From: Elmis aenea
Lineage: Eukaryota; Arthropoda; Insecta; Coleoptera; Elmidae
NCBI GenBank assembly: GCA_947652605.1
Contig: CANTFG010000256.1
Span: 186,001 to 250,000 of the forward strand
DNA: 64,000 bases
Reading direction: 5' to 3'
In this document: one piece after another, positions 10,396-20,136 of the stretch
Layout of the letters: each line of letters starts with the position of its first letter
Numbering within the stretch: the stretch's first letter is position 1
Notes under the pieces: model-generated
The model's database searches: none
Told to the model about the DNA's origin: nothing
Seen by the model: the letters and a program-made list of their open reading frames with translations, nothing else
Made by a program: the position numbers and the translations under genes

Positions 10396-11919
10396 CTAAT
10401 TGTTCAAAGGTTCTAGTCCAGTGTTGTTTGTGTCCTCGTACTCTGGTGTGACGTTGGTTTGGGCGAGTTGGGGTGACCAGGGATCGTGGTACGGCAGAAT
10501 TCGACTCACGTGAATAACTTCTTGTTTTGATTTGCCAGTAGGGCCCTTTTGAACCATATAGTCCACTTCTCCAATTTTCTTGGTAATGTAGTAGGGGCCG
10601 AACCATCTTAACATGAGTTTTTCGCTACGTCCTACTTTCCTAACGGGAGTGAATACTTTTACTTGGTCTCCTGGCTCAAATTCGAGATGTCTGTGCTTGG
10701 AGTCGAATCTAATCTTGTCGCTGTCTTGTTTTTTGTGGATCCTTTCAGCTGCCTGGGCTCGAACGGCGAGGGCGCGCTCCCTGATGTCATCTACCGACGT
10801 TGTAGTTTCACTGGGCATCAGGGTGGTTTCGGGTGGTAGGATCGGTTGCCTGCCATACACTAACATGAAGGGGGAGAACCTGGTGGTATCCTGTTCTGAG
10901 GTGTTGTAGGCGAACGTCACATGAGGAAGGTAGAGGTCCCAATCGGTTTGCTCTGTATTAGTGTACATGGACAGCATGTCGGTGATGGTTTTATTACACC
11001 TCTCTGTCAGGCCATTACACATCGGGTGGTAGGCAGTGGTAAATTGACTTACCACGCCCATGATTTTGAGCAGCTCAGTCACCAACTGGGATTGAAACAC
11101 CTTGCCTCTGTCGCTAAGAATATGTTTTGGTACGCCGTGCCTGGTGATAATATTTTCTAAGATGAATTGGGCCACCGGTCCAGCTTTACCATTCGGAAGG
11201 GCTTTGGCTTCAACCCATCTTGTGGCGTAGTCCGTTGCTACGACGATCATAGTTTTTCCATTCTTGCTTTTTCTGAAGGGGCCTAATAGATCAATACCAA
11301 TTTTCTCAAATGGGGTGGCGATGCGGATAGGTTGCAAGAGACCAGCGGGTTTTACGTTGGTTCGTCCTTTTCTAGCTTGGCAGTCTGGACACCCCTTGAC
11401 GAATTTCTCTACGTCTTTTTGAAGTCCGTCCCAATAGTACCGGTCCTTCACTTTTTTCAGTGTCTTGGTGATGCCTAAGTGACCTGAAGTTGGCTCACTG
11501 TGATGGGAGAACAGGATTTCTGGCACCAAGGATTGAGGGATCACGAGCAGTTTGGGCAGACCGTAAGGATGGGAACTTTTCTTATAAACGATATCTTCTA
11601 TGATTCGGTAATTTTTTGCTCTTCTCGCAGTTCCAATGGTAATTGTGGGATTTTGTGGATCTTGAATGGCTTTTTTAATAATTTTAATCGACGGGTCATC
11701 CTCTTGTAGTTTGCATATATTAATTTCGTCCAGCAGGTACGTAGGGATTTCGTTGGCTTCTACTTCGTCAGCTGGGGTACCTTCTCGTACGGGGTTTCTG
11801 GATAAACAGTCAGCATCTTTGTGGGTTCTTCCACTCTTGTGCACTATGCCATAGTCGAACTCGGAAAGTTTTATTGCCCATCTCGCAAGTCTTCCTGAGA
11901 CGTCCTTTAGTGTTTTTAA
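10396..11919 (-). pseudogene. pol: pol remnant: RNase H tail plus complete integrase
   Basis: Minus-strand reading frame identical in sequence to the last ~507 codons of the intact pol. It begins without a start codon at the duplication junction, in the RNase H domain just after the third catalytic Asp region, and runs to the normal TAG stop. It keeps the RNase H tail (HKDADCLSRN), the integrase zinc motif (His pair before SEPTSGH, then CPDC), the DD35E core (GIDLLG, LSDRG, LTER) and the FGPYYI module near the C-terminus. The reading frame is undamaged, but protease, RT, gag and any promoter are missing; upstream lies only satellite. An internal GTG is the first near-start codon. I infer that no functional protein is made. 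Confidence 0.9.
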
Positions 11920-14911
11920 TAATTTCCTAAAAATACCGTGCTTTAGTTACTACATATGTTCCTTGAGCGACTATTTCTAAACAATTTTAATTATTGATTT
12001 GTATATCACAGGAACAGTTTATCCATCGCCTCTTTACATGAATACAATTGTTTTGCATATGTCTTTCAATGAGCTGGTTTTAATTTTTAATAATTTCCTA
12101 AAAATACCGTGCTTTAGTTAATACATATGTTCCTTGAGCGACTATTTCTGAACAATTTTAATTATTGATTTGTATATCACAGGAACAATTTATCCATCGC
12201 TTCTTTACATAAATACAATTGTTTTGCATATGTCTTTCAATGAGCTGGTTTTAATTTTTAATAATTTCCTAAAAATACCGTGCTTTAGTTAATACATATG
12301 TTCCTTGAGCGACTATTTCTAAACAATTTTAATTATTGATTTGTATATCACAGGAACAGTTTATCCATCGCCTCTTTACATGAATACAATTGTTTTGCAT
12401 ATGTCTTTCAATGAGCTGGTTTTAATTTTTAATAATTTCCTAAAAATACCGTGCTTTAGTTAATACATATGTTCCTTGAGCGACTATTTCTGAACAATTT
12501 TAATTATTGATTTGTATATCACAGGAACAGTTTATCCATCGCCTCTTTACATGAATACAATTGTTTTGCATATGTCTTTCAATAAGCTGGTTTTAATTTT
12601 TAATAATTTCCTAAAAATACCGTGCTTTAGTTAATACATATGTTCCTTGAGCGACTATTTCGAAACAATTTTAATTATTGATTTGTATATCACAGGAACA
12701 GTTTATCCATCGCCTCTTTACATGAATACAATTGTTTTGCATATGTCTTTCAATGAGCTGGTTTTAATTTTTAATAATTTCCTAAAAATACCGTGCTTTA
12801 GTTAATACATATGTTCCTTGAGCGACTATTTCGAAACAATTTTAATTATTGATTTGTATATCACAGAAACAGTTTATCCATCGCCACTTTACATGAATAC
12901 AATTGTTTTGCATATGTCTTTTAATGAGCTGGTTTAAATTTTTAATAATTTCCTAAAAATACCGTGCTTTAGTTAATACATATGTTCCTTGAGCGACTAT
13001 TTCTAAACAATTTTAATTATTGATTTGTATATCACAGGAACAGTTTATCCATCGCCTCTTTACATGAATACAATTGTTTTGCATATGTCTTTCAATGAGC
13101 TCGTTTTAATTTTTAATAATTTCCTAAAAATACCGTGCTTTAGTTAATACATATGTTCCTTGAGCGACTATTTCTAAACTATTTTAATTATTGATTTGTA
13201 TATCACAGGAACAATTTATCCATCGCTTCTTTACATAAATACAATTGTTTTGCATATGTCTTTCAATGAGCTGGTTTTAATTTTTAATAATTTCCTAAAA
13301 ATACCGTGCTTTAGTTAATACATATGTTCCTTGAGCGACTATTTCGAAACAATTTTAATTATTGATTTGTATATTACAGGAACAGTTTATCCATCGCCTC
13401 TTTACATGAATACAATTGTTTTGCATATGTCTTTCAATGAGCTGGTTTTAATTTTTAATAATTTCCTAAAAATACCGTGCTTTAGTTAATACATATGTTC
13501 CTTGAGCGACTATTTCAAAACAATTTTAATTATTGATTTGTATATCACAGGAACAGTTTATCCATCGCCTCTTTACATGAATACAATTGTTTTGCATATG
13601 TCTTTCAATGAGCTGGTTTTAATTTTTAATAATTTCCTAAAAATCCCGTGCTTTAGTTAATACATATGTTCCTTGAGCGACTATTTCGAAACAATTTCAA
13701 TTATTGATTTGTATATCACAGGAACAGTGTATCCATCGCCTCTTTACATGAATACAATTGTTTTGCATATGTCTTTCAATGAGCTGGTTTTAATTTTTAA
13801 TAATTTCCTAAAAATACCGTGCTTTAGTTAATACATATGTTCCTTGAGCGACTATTTCTGAACAATTTTAATTATTGATTTGTATATCACAGGAACAGTT
13901 TATCCATCGCCTCTTTACATGAATACAATTGTTTTGCATATGTCTTTCAATGAGCTGGTTTTAATTTTTAATAATTTCCTAAAAATACCGTGCTTTAGTT
14001 AATACATATGTTCCTTGAGCGACTATTTCTGAACAATTTTAATTATTGATTTGTATATCACAGGAACAGTTTATTTATCACCTCTTTACATGAATACAAT
14101 TGTTTTGCATATGTCTTTCAATGAGCTGGTTTTAATTTTTAATAATTTCCTAAAAATACCGTGCTTTAGTTAATACATATGTTCCTTGAGCGACTATTTC
14201 TGAACAATTTTAATTATTAATTTGTATATCACAGGAACAGTTTATCCATCGCCTCTTTACATGAATACAATTGTTTTGCATATGTCTTTCAATGAGCTGG
14301 TTTTAATTTTTAATAATTTCCTAAAAATACCGTGCTTTAGTTAATACATATGTTCCTTGAGCGACTATTTCTAAACAATTTTAATTATTGATTTGTATAT
14401 CACAGGAACAGTTTATCCATCGCCTCTTTACATGAATACAATTGTTTTGCATATGTCTTTCAATGAGCTGGTTTTAATTTTTAATAATTTCCTAAAAATA
14501 CCGTGCTTTAGTTACTACATATGTTCCTTGAGCGACTATTTCTAAACAATTTTAATTATTGATTTGTATATCACAGGAACAGTTTATCCATCGCCTCTTT
14601 ACATGAATACAATTGTTTTGCATATGTCTTTCAATGAGCTGGTTTTAATTTTTAATAATTTCCTAAAAATACCGTGCTTTAGTTAATACATATGTTCCTT
14701 GAGCGACTATTTCTGAACAATTTTAGTTATTGATTTGTATATCACAGGAACAGTTTATCCATCGCCTCTTTACATGAATACAATTGTTTTGCATATGTCT
14801 TTCAATGAGCTGGTTTTAATTTTTAATAATTTCCTAAAAATACCGTGCTTTAGTTAATACATATGTTCCTTGAGCGACTATTTCGAAACAATTTTAATTA
14901 TTGATTTGTAT
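11917..14911 (+). repeat. 171-bp satellite array, middle segment (17.5 monomers)
   Basis: Seventeen whole monomers plus 88 bp, in perfect phase: 2,995 bp equals 17 times 171 plus 88. From about 12430 to 14911 it is the copy of 6328-8809. The first three monomers (11917, 12088, 12259) are of types GTTACTAC; CTGAAC fused to GGAACAATTT/ACATAAATAC; and plain CTAAAC. That order is not found at the matching place in the first copy, which suggests an extra exchange near the duplication junction. No gene is visible. Confidence 0.95.
14908..14911. repeat. Target site duplication GTAT (left)
   Basis: GTAT directly before the LTR at 14912 matches GTAT directly after the LTR at 22392. Ty3/Gypsy elements typically duplicate 4-6 bp. 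The same GTAT flanks the truncated copy at 8806-8809 because that edge was copied with the satellite. Confidence 0.9.
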
Positions 14912-15546
14912 TGTTACGTTTGGCTTCGTAACTATTATTAATTGATTATTCATAATAATCAATGTCAATTAAACTCGGAGCAAGGTGACCGGATCTGAAA
15001 TGGAATAGCACTGATCTGTAAGAGAATATGGAACATTCAAGAGAATGTGCAAATGAAATCCTATAAGTAAACTTAAAACGTTTATTAAATTAAAGCACAA
15101 CTAGGATACACAAAACATAAATCGGAACTTAAAGTGAAACAACGTTAAATACATAAATTACTTACAATAATACAATCGTTATCAGCGCTTGCTGGGTCAG
15201 GGGCTTCTCCATTCTGAGAGGGCTTTCCTTTTGGTCGCGAACGGCACTTCGCAATTTGAGTCCCAAACTAGACTGCCCTCTCAGAATTTAATTGATCTAT
15301 TTATATTGATTTATTCCCTGACTCAACAAGCCTGTAGATCGACGTATTATTTCCGGAGTGCGTTACCACGCTTGGGTCGGCAACTCAGCGTAATCCTAGC
15401 ATCAGGAATGTCGCGCTTGCAGAATTGCATGAATTACGCTGAGCTGTTATAGTACATCATCGAACGATTAAGCAAAGGTAATGAACTTATAAAAGTAATC
15501 GAATAAAATAAATTTGGAAAAATACTAATAAAATACTAATGTGACA
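14912..15546 (-). repeat. 3' LTR of the full-length element (635 bp)
   Basis: Same termini (TGTCAC...GTAACA in element sense) and the same length as the 5' LTR at 21758-22392; I found no difference between them. The plus-strand left edge abuts GTAT of the satellite. The right edge continues into TAACACC, where the two LTR contexts diverge, which fixes the internal boundary. This copy supplies the 3' end of the element transcript. Confidence 0.96.
15081..15086 (-). terminator. Poly(A) signal AATAAA in the 3' LTR
   Basis: Minus-strand AATAAA downstream of the R region start inferred from the TATA box at 15305-15297. As the copy in the 3' LTR, this is the one expected to direct cleavage and polyadenylation of the full-length transcript. 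Confidence 0.6.
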
Positions 15547-16497
15547 TAACACCTTCTTTCGAAAAGCTGGACCCACAGCTTTAATTTTGAAAAAAAAAAC
15601 GCGGACAATGAAGTGAATATGCTTGGTAACGCATTCCCTTATCTGTAACAAAACAATAACATTAGAATATAGAATTACTTGACCTAGAAACTAACCTATC
15701 GCAATATCTGAACAAGCAGTAAACCTTACGTGAAACTTAAATGAAATAAAAATAAACTTATTACGGTTGCAAGTTAAAATTTAAAAAAAAATATTTAGAG
15801 AAAAACAATAATACGTTAGCAATTAATTTGCTCATACTGTAGGCCTTATTTGACGACTAGGTTCTTCTGTCCCAACTACGTGGTGATGCCTTTGCCTCTT
15901 ATTTTGCCTACTGCCTAAACAAGAAAAAATCGGCACGCTGCGGAAGCTGGCTCTCACTCTCTTGCAGGCATCACGGACTAAGAGAGTGATTCCGCATGTG
16001 GACCCACCGTGGGCATTATGTTTCTTTTACATAATCCGATCCAGCCTTCACCATATTAAACCATTTACCATGAGGCATGGACAGAAGGCCGTCTTGGTCG
16101 TCTACGTTTTGATACCGCTGCTCTCTGTGTGCATTATGCTAGTAGCTCGGGACGTCTTTTAAACCGTCTCCATTCTCGAAGATGTTCCCAGTAACGTGTA
16201 ACCTGGTGACTGGTACTTCTAAATGTATTCACCTTGGATCTTGCAACAAATAAGTTTAGTAAGAATCATGCTTACCAGGAAAAAGAAAAGAAACTGTATA
16301 CTGCTTGCCCTGAAAGTTATACACAAATGGAAATTATAAACGTATATGAGAAAAAAGAGATCCTAACCTATCTTAACCTAGTAAATGTTTCTTTTCCACA
16401 CAAATAAGTCAAAAAAAAAATTAATAATTTTTTCTTCTTCCAAAACTAGTCTTTAACTCGCGCCACTGACACTTAATTAACACTTAATAGCACTTAA
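15547..16497 (-). other. 3' non-coding region of the element
   Basis: A 951-bp AT-rich stretch between the pol stop and the 3' LTR. No minus-strand ORF of useful length is found, so an env gene is absent rather than broken in an obvious way. It contains AAAGCTG/CAGCTTT (15563-15582) and TCACTCTCTT/AAGAGAGTGA (15954-15989) hairpins, two A/T homopolymer runs, and three CACTTAA copies on the plus strand right after pol (about 16470-16497). A 66-codon plus-strand ORF at 15962-16162 has no recognisable motif and is probably chance. Its role, if any, is unknown. Confidence 0.7.
15552..15560 (-). promoter_or_regulatory. Candidate polypurine tract
   Basis: Element-sense GAAAGAAGG, the only purine run near the 3' LTR. 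It ends 5 nt (TGTTA) before the LTR, whereas a polypurine tract usually abuts it, so the assignment is tentative. It would prime plus-strand DNA synthesis. Confidence 0.45.
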
Positions 16498-19400
16498 CTA
16501 ATTGTTCAAAGGTTCTAGTCCAGTGTTGTTTGTGTCCTCGTACTCTGGTGTGACGTTGGTTTGGGCGAGTTGGGGTGACCAGGGATCGTGGTACGGCAGA
16601 ATTCGACTCACGTGAATAACTTCTTGTTTTGATTTGCCAGTAGGGCCCTTTTGAACCATATAGTCCACTTCTCCAATTTTCTTGGTAATGTAGTAGGGGC
16701 CGAACCATCTTAACATGAGTTTTTCGCTACGTCCTACTTTCCTAACGGGAGTGAATACTTTTACTTGGTCTCCTGGCTCAAATTCGAGATGTCTGTGCTT
16801 GGAGTCGAATCTAATCTTGTCGCTGTCTTGTTTTTTGTGGATCCTTTCAGCTGCCTGGGCTCGAACGGCGAGGGCGCGCTCCCTGATGTCATCTACCGAC
16901 GTTGTAGTTTCACTGGGCATCAGGGTGGTTTCGGGTGGTAGGATCGGTTGCCTGCCATACACTAACATGAAGGGGGAGAACCTGGTGGTATCCTGTTCTG
17001 AGGTGTTGTAGGCGAACGTCACATGAGGAAGGTAGAGGTCCCAATCGGTTTGCTCTGTATTAGTGTACATGGACAGCATGTCGGTGATGGTTTTATTACA
17101 CCTCTCTGTCAGGCCATTACACATCGGGTGGTAGGCAGTGGTAAATTGACTTACCACGCCCATGATTTTGAGCAGCTCAGTCACCAACTGGGATTGAAAC
17201 ACCTTGCCTCTGTCGCTAAGAATATGTTTTGGTACGCCGTGCCTGGTGATAATATTTTCTAAGATGAATTGGGCCACCGGTCCAGCTTTACCATTCGGAA
17301 GGGCTTTGGCTTCAACCCATCTTGTGGCGTAGTCCGTTGCTACGACGATCATAGTTTTTCCATTCTTGCTTTTTCTGAAGGGGCCTAATAGATCAATACC
17401 AATTTTCTCAAATGGGGTGGCGATGCGGATAGGTTGCAAGAGACCAGCGGGTTTTACGTTGGTTCGTCCTTTTCTAGCTTGGCAGTCTGGACACCCCTTG
17501 ACGAATTTCTCTACGTCTTTTTGAAGTCCGTCCCAATAGTACCGGTCCTTCACTTTTTTCAGTGTCTTGGTGATGCCTAAGTGACCTGAAGTTGGCTCAC
17601 TGTGATGGGAGAACAGGATTTCTGGCACCAAGGATTGAGGGATCACGAGCAGTTTGGGCAGACCGTAAGGATGGGAACTTTTCTTATAAACGATATCTTC
17701 TATGATTCGGTAATTTTTTGCTCTTCTCGCAGTTCCAATGGTAATTGTGGGATTTTGTGGATCTTGAATGGCTTTTTTAATAATTTTAATCGACGGGTCA
17801 TCCTCTTGTAGTTTGCATATATTAATTTCGTCCAGCAGGTACGTAGGGATTTCGTTGGCTTCTACTTCGTCAGCTGGGGTACCTTCTCGTACGGGGTTTC
17901 TGGATAAACAGTCAGCATCTTTGTGGGTTCTTCCACTCTTGTGCACTATGCCATAGTCGAACTCGGAAAGTTTTATTGCCCATCTCGCAAGTCTTCCTGA
18001 GACGTCCTTTAGTGTTTTTAACCAACACAAGGCATGATGGTCTGTGACGATTTTAACAGGACGCCCATAAATTAAATGGCGAAGGTACTGCAGACTCCAG
18101 ATTGCGGCAAGGGCTTCCAGTTCTGAAATAGTATAGTTCTTTTCGGCCTTGGTGAGGCTGCGACTAGCGTAGGCGACTGGATGCATTGTTCCATCGTTGG
18201 CTTCCTGCAGTAATACGGCTCCTAGTCCCGAGGTACAGGCATCTGTACGGAGTTCACATCCTTTGTGTGGGTTAAAGTGGGCCAATACGGGTGCGGTTAG
18301 CATCTTCTGTTTTAAAGTCTCAAACGCCTCCTGCTGTTCAGGTCCCCATATGAATCCAGTTTCTTTCTTTGTAGCCTCGAAAAGGGGTCTTGCAATTCCT
18401 GAAAACTGATTTATGTGTCGCCGATAGTAATTACAAAGACCAGTAAAACTTTGGATTTGTTTCACTGTCTTGGGTGTAGGAAACTTCTGGATAGCTTCCA
18501 GTTTTTCTTCGTCCAACTTTATGCCTTCTGTATTGACCACGAACCCAAGGAGTTTGACTTCCGTCTGAGCATAGGTACATTTACTGGGCTTTAGGGTTAG
18601 TCCTGCCGAGCGAAGTCTTTGGAGCACCTTTTGAAGACGTTGAAGATGTTCCTCAAAGGTGTTGGAAAATACGATGATGTCGTCCATGTAGACAAGGACT
18701 TCCAACCATTTCATACCTTGGAATACCTGGTCTGCAAGATGCTGGAAGGTAGCTGGCGCGTTACATAGGCCAAATGGAAGTACGTTGAACTCGTACAGTC
18801 CGTGTCCTTGAGCAAGAAAAGCGGTATACTCCTTGCATTCTTCTCGGATAGGTACCTGGTAATAGCTTTGCTGCAGATCCAGCACTGAAAAGAATTTTGC
18901 TCCTCCGAGGTATGTAAGCATGTCTTCTATGTTGGAACTGTTGTAGCTAGATTTTTTAGTAACTTCGTTGAGTTTTCTGTAGTCCACGCAGAACCTTGTA
19001 CCTTTATCCTTTTTTTTGACAAGTACCACTGGACTGGCCCATGGTGACTGGCTAGGTCTTATAATGTTGTGCTGCAACATTTCGTTTATTTGATCACTCA
19101 CCAGTTCTCTTTCTTTGTGGGAGATTTTATATGGTCTAGATTTGACAGGGGCTGCCCTTTGAACATCAATGTCGTGTTCTGTGACGTTGGTGAGGCCAAG
19201 TTCGTGAGTGGTGACGGCAAAGACGTCCTCGTACTTCCTTAACAATTCTTTAAGCTGTTCATGCTGTTGGGTTGGTAATTCCTTGTTTATTTGATGATCT
19301 ATCTTCTTGGGGTTAGTCGAATTCATTGTGCACAAGATCTCGTCGTTCTCATTTGTTGTGGGTAGAGGGTGTAGATAGCCTAGTGCTGTACCTGCGAACA

Positions 19401-20136
19401 ATACTTTTGGTACCACTGATTTAGAGATTAATTTTACTTCCAGGCCATCTTCCTTTGGGATCGGTTTACTGCTAAATGCGAGCCCCCTAGGGACCAAAAA
19501 TTTTTCATTGGGCAAAAACTCCCAAGTTGTGTTCTTGGAGGTTGTATCTTTGGTTATCAATGAGACGGAGATTTCCACATCCTTGGTAAGTATGTAGTCT
19601 TTCTTCAGCATTAGCTTGTGGTATTCTTCGACTTCACTTTTTTCGGCATGTGTTGGCTCCATCGCTAGGTAACAGTTATCATATGGGCCATTTTTCCAAA
19701 TGTTAAGGGTAACTTTTTTGGACGTGGTGCTAAGTTCTAGCATACCTTTAGCAAAATCAATGACTGCGTTGTGGTCTTTTAAAAACTGGGTGCCTAGGAT
19801 GAGCGGTTTTGGAGACCTTTCTATCACCAACGCCTTGCAGTTACTATACATTCCACCAATTGTTAGCTGCAAATGGGCTTCTCCTAGGACTGTGACTCGA
19901 TGACCACCAGCGGTCTGTAGCATCTCAGGTTTGCTTAATTCTTTTATATTCTTGACGTAGTCCATGCTTACGACATTTTTAGTGGCGCCAGTGTCTAAAA
20001 CTATATCTGTTAACCTATGATTAATTGTACCTTCTACCGTTAAGATTTGACAGCCGTTTGTCTGGGGGATGACGGAGGGGGCAACATCCGGCTTCTTTAT
20101 TCGTGTTGCCCTGGAGCGTTTGGGGGTGTCATCTCG
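16498..20136 (-). CDS. pol: Pol polyprotein: protease, reverse transcriptase, RNase H, integrase
   Basis: Enzymatic polyprotein that processes Gag-Pol, copies the RNA into DNA and integrates it. The frame is open from 20136 to the TAG at 16498 and lies in the -1 phase to gag. The first ATG (19965) falls ten codons after the protease active site LDTGAT (DTGA at 19995-19984), so a Gag-Pol fusion by frameshift is more likely than independent initiation. Numbering from that ATG gives: RT with VDYRKL (327-332) and the YMDD catalytic box (426-429); RNase H with D575, E617 and D642; integrase zinc motif H787/H788, H795, C825, C828; integrase core D858, D918, E954 with exactly 35 residues between the last two (DD35E); and a FGPYYI module near 1087-1092. 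The ~60 C-terminal residues show no chromodomain. Oddities: SYNSSN where most Gypsy RTs have SYPLPR, and LDLQQSYYQ where LDLxSGYxQ is usual. No internal stops. Confidence 0.95.
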   Translation of the reverse strand, partial: RDDTPKRSRATRIKKPDVAPSVIPQTNGCQILTVEGTINHRLTDIVLDTGATKNVVSMDYVKNIKELSKPEMLQTAGGHRVTVLGEAHLQLTIGGMYSNCKALVIERSPKPLILGTQFLKDHNAVIDFAKGMLELSTTSKKVTLNIWKNGPYDNCYLAMEPTHAEKSEVEEYHKLMLKKDYILTKDVEISVSLITKDTTSKNTTWEFLPNEKFLVPRGLAFSSKPIPKEDGLEVKLISKSVVPKVLFAGTALGYLHPLPTTNENDEILCTMNSTNPKKIDHQINKELPTQQHEQLKELLRKYEDVFAVTTHELGLTNVTEHDIDVQRAAPVKSRPYKISHKERELVSDQINEMLQHNIIRPSQSPWASPVVLVKKKDKGTRFCVDYRKLNEVTKKSSYNSSNIEDMLTYLGGAKFFSVLDLQQSYYQVPIREECKEYTAFLAQGHGLYEFNVLPFGLCNAPATFQHLADQVFQGMKWLEVLVYMDDIIVFSNTFEEHLQRLQKVLQRLRSAGLTLKPSKCTYAQTEVKLLGFVVNTEGIKLDEEKLEAIQKFPTPKTVKQIQSFTGLCNYYRRHINQFSGIARPLFEATKKETGFIWGPEQQEAFETLKQKMLTAPVLAHFNPHKGCELRTDACTSGLGAVLLQEANDGTMHPVAYASRSLTKAEKNYTISELEALAAIWSLQYLRHLIYGRPVKIVTDHHALCWLKTLKDVSGRLARWAIKLSEFDYGIVHKSGRTHKDADCLSRNPVREGTPADEVEANEIPTYLLDEINICKLQEDDPSIKIIKKAIQDPQNPTITIGTARRAKNYRIIEDIVYKKSSHPYGLPKLLVIPQSLVPEILFSHHSEPTSGHLGITKTLKKVKDRYYWDGLQKDVEKFVKGCPDCQARKGRTNVKPAGLLQPIRIATPFEKIGIDLLGPFRKSKNGKTMIVVATDYATRWVEAKALPNGKAGPVAQFILENIITRHGVPKHILSDRGKVFQSQLVTELLKIMGVVSQFTTAYHPMCNGLTERCNKTITDMLSMYTNTEQTDWDLYLPHVTFAYNTSEQDTTRFSPFMLVYGRQPILPPETTLMPSETTTSVDDIRERALAVRAQAAERIHKKQDSDKIRFDSKHRHLEFEPGDQVKVFTPVRKVGRSEKLMLRWFGPYYITKKIGEVDYMVQKGPTGKSKQEVIHVSRILPYHDPWSPQLAQTNVTPEYEDTNNTGLEPLNN
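20079..20124 (-). promoter_or_regulatory. Programmed -1 ribosomal frameshift signal (gag-pol)
   Basis: Minus strand 20124-20118 reads CCCAAAC, in gag phase C CCA AAC, a canonical X XXY YYZ slippery heptamer. After a 6-nt spacer (GCTCCA, 20117-20112) comes a perfect 8-bp stem, GGGCAACA (20111-20104) with TGTTGCCC (20086-20079), around a 17-nt loop. The gag stop TAA (20099-20097) lies in the loop. The pol frame opens at 20136 after an in-frame TAA, so the two frames overlap by about 40 nt and the heptamer lies inside that overlap. Slippery site, spacer length, stem and phase all fit together. Confidence 0.85.

Larger units (their letters stand above)
8810..11919 (-). mobile_element. 5'-truncated copy of the Ty3/Gypsy element
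   Basis: This 3,110-bp segment matches the 3' part of the complete element at 14912-18021 base for base wherever I compared, at a constant offset of 6,102 bp. On the minus strand it holds the end of RNase H, all of integrase, the 3' non-coding region and the 3' LTR. It lacks gag, protease, RT, most of RNase H, the primer site and the 5' LTR, so it cannot transpose alone. Its left edge has the same flank (GTAT, then the LTR) in the same monomer context as the full copy. Its right edge is no LTR terminus: the RNase H coding sequence passes through a shared TTTTTAA straight into satellite. It is therefore a by-product of a tandem duplication, not an independent insertion. Confidence 0.93.
6328..18021. 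repeat. Tandem duplication of satellite plus retroelement, offset 6,102 bp
   Basis: The first copy runs from about 6328 to 11919 and the second from about 12430 to 18021. Matching landmarks are all exactly 6,102 bp apart: AATAAGCTGG at 6479 and 12581, the LTR start at 8810 and 14912, the pol stop at 10396 and 16498, and rare satellite changes such as AATCCCGTGC and TTTTAGTTATTG. I saw no differences between the copies on reading them side by side. At the junction (11913-11919) the bases TTTTTAA belong both to the element and to the satellite. The monomers at 11917-12429 do not match the expected register and look like a mosaic. Confidence 0.9.

Noticed and set aside
10320..10400. Telomere-like TTAGG/CCTAA repeats near AACCTATCTTAACCTAG
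   Set aside because: Only two irregular, non-tandem copies; nothing like a telomeric array.
8810..11919. Independent second retroelement insertion
   Set aside because: It has only one LTR, shares the flanking satellite and the GTAT with the full copy at a constant 6,102-bp offset, and ends inside RNase H without a terminus.
15962..16162. 66-codon plus-strand ORF in the 3' non-coding region (copy at 9860-10060)
   Set aside because: Short, antisense to the element and without recognisable domain; the hydrophobic end alone does not support a gene. It does not look like an envelope protein.
16498..16680. Chromodomain at the integrase C-terminus that would target heterochromatin
   Set aside because: After the FGPYYI module the ~60 residues are polar and Pro/Asn-rich; no aromatic-cage pattern or chromodomain-like strand order is visible.
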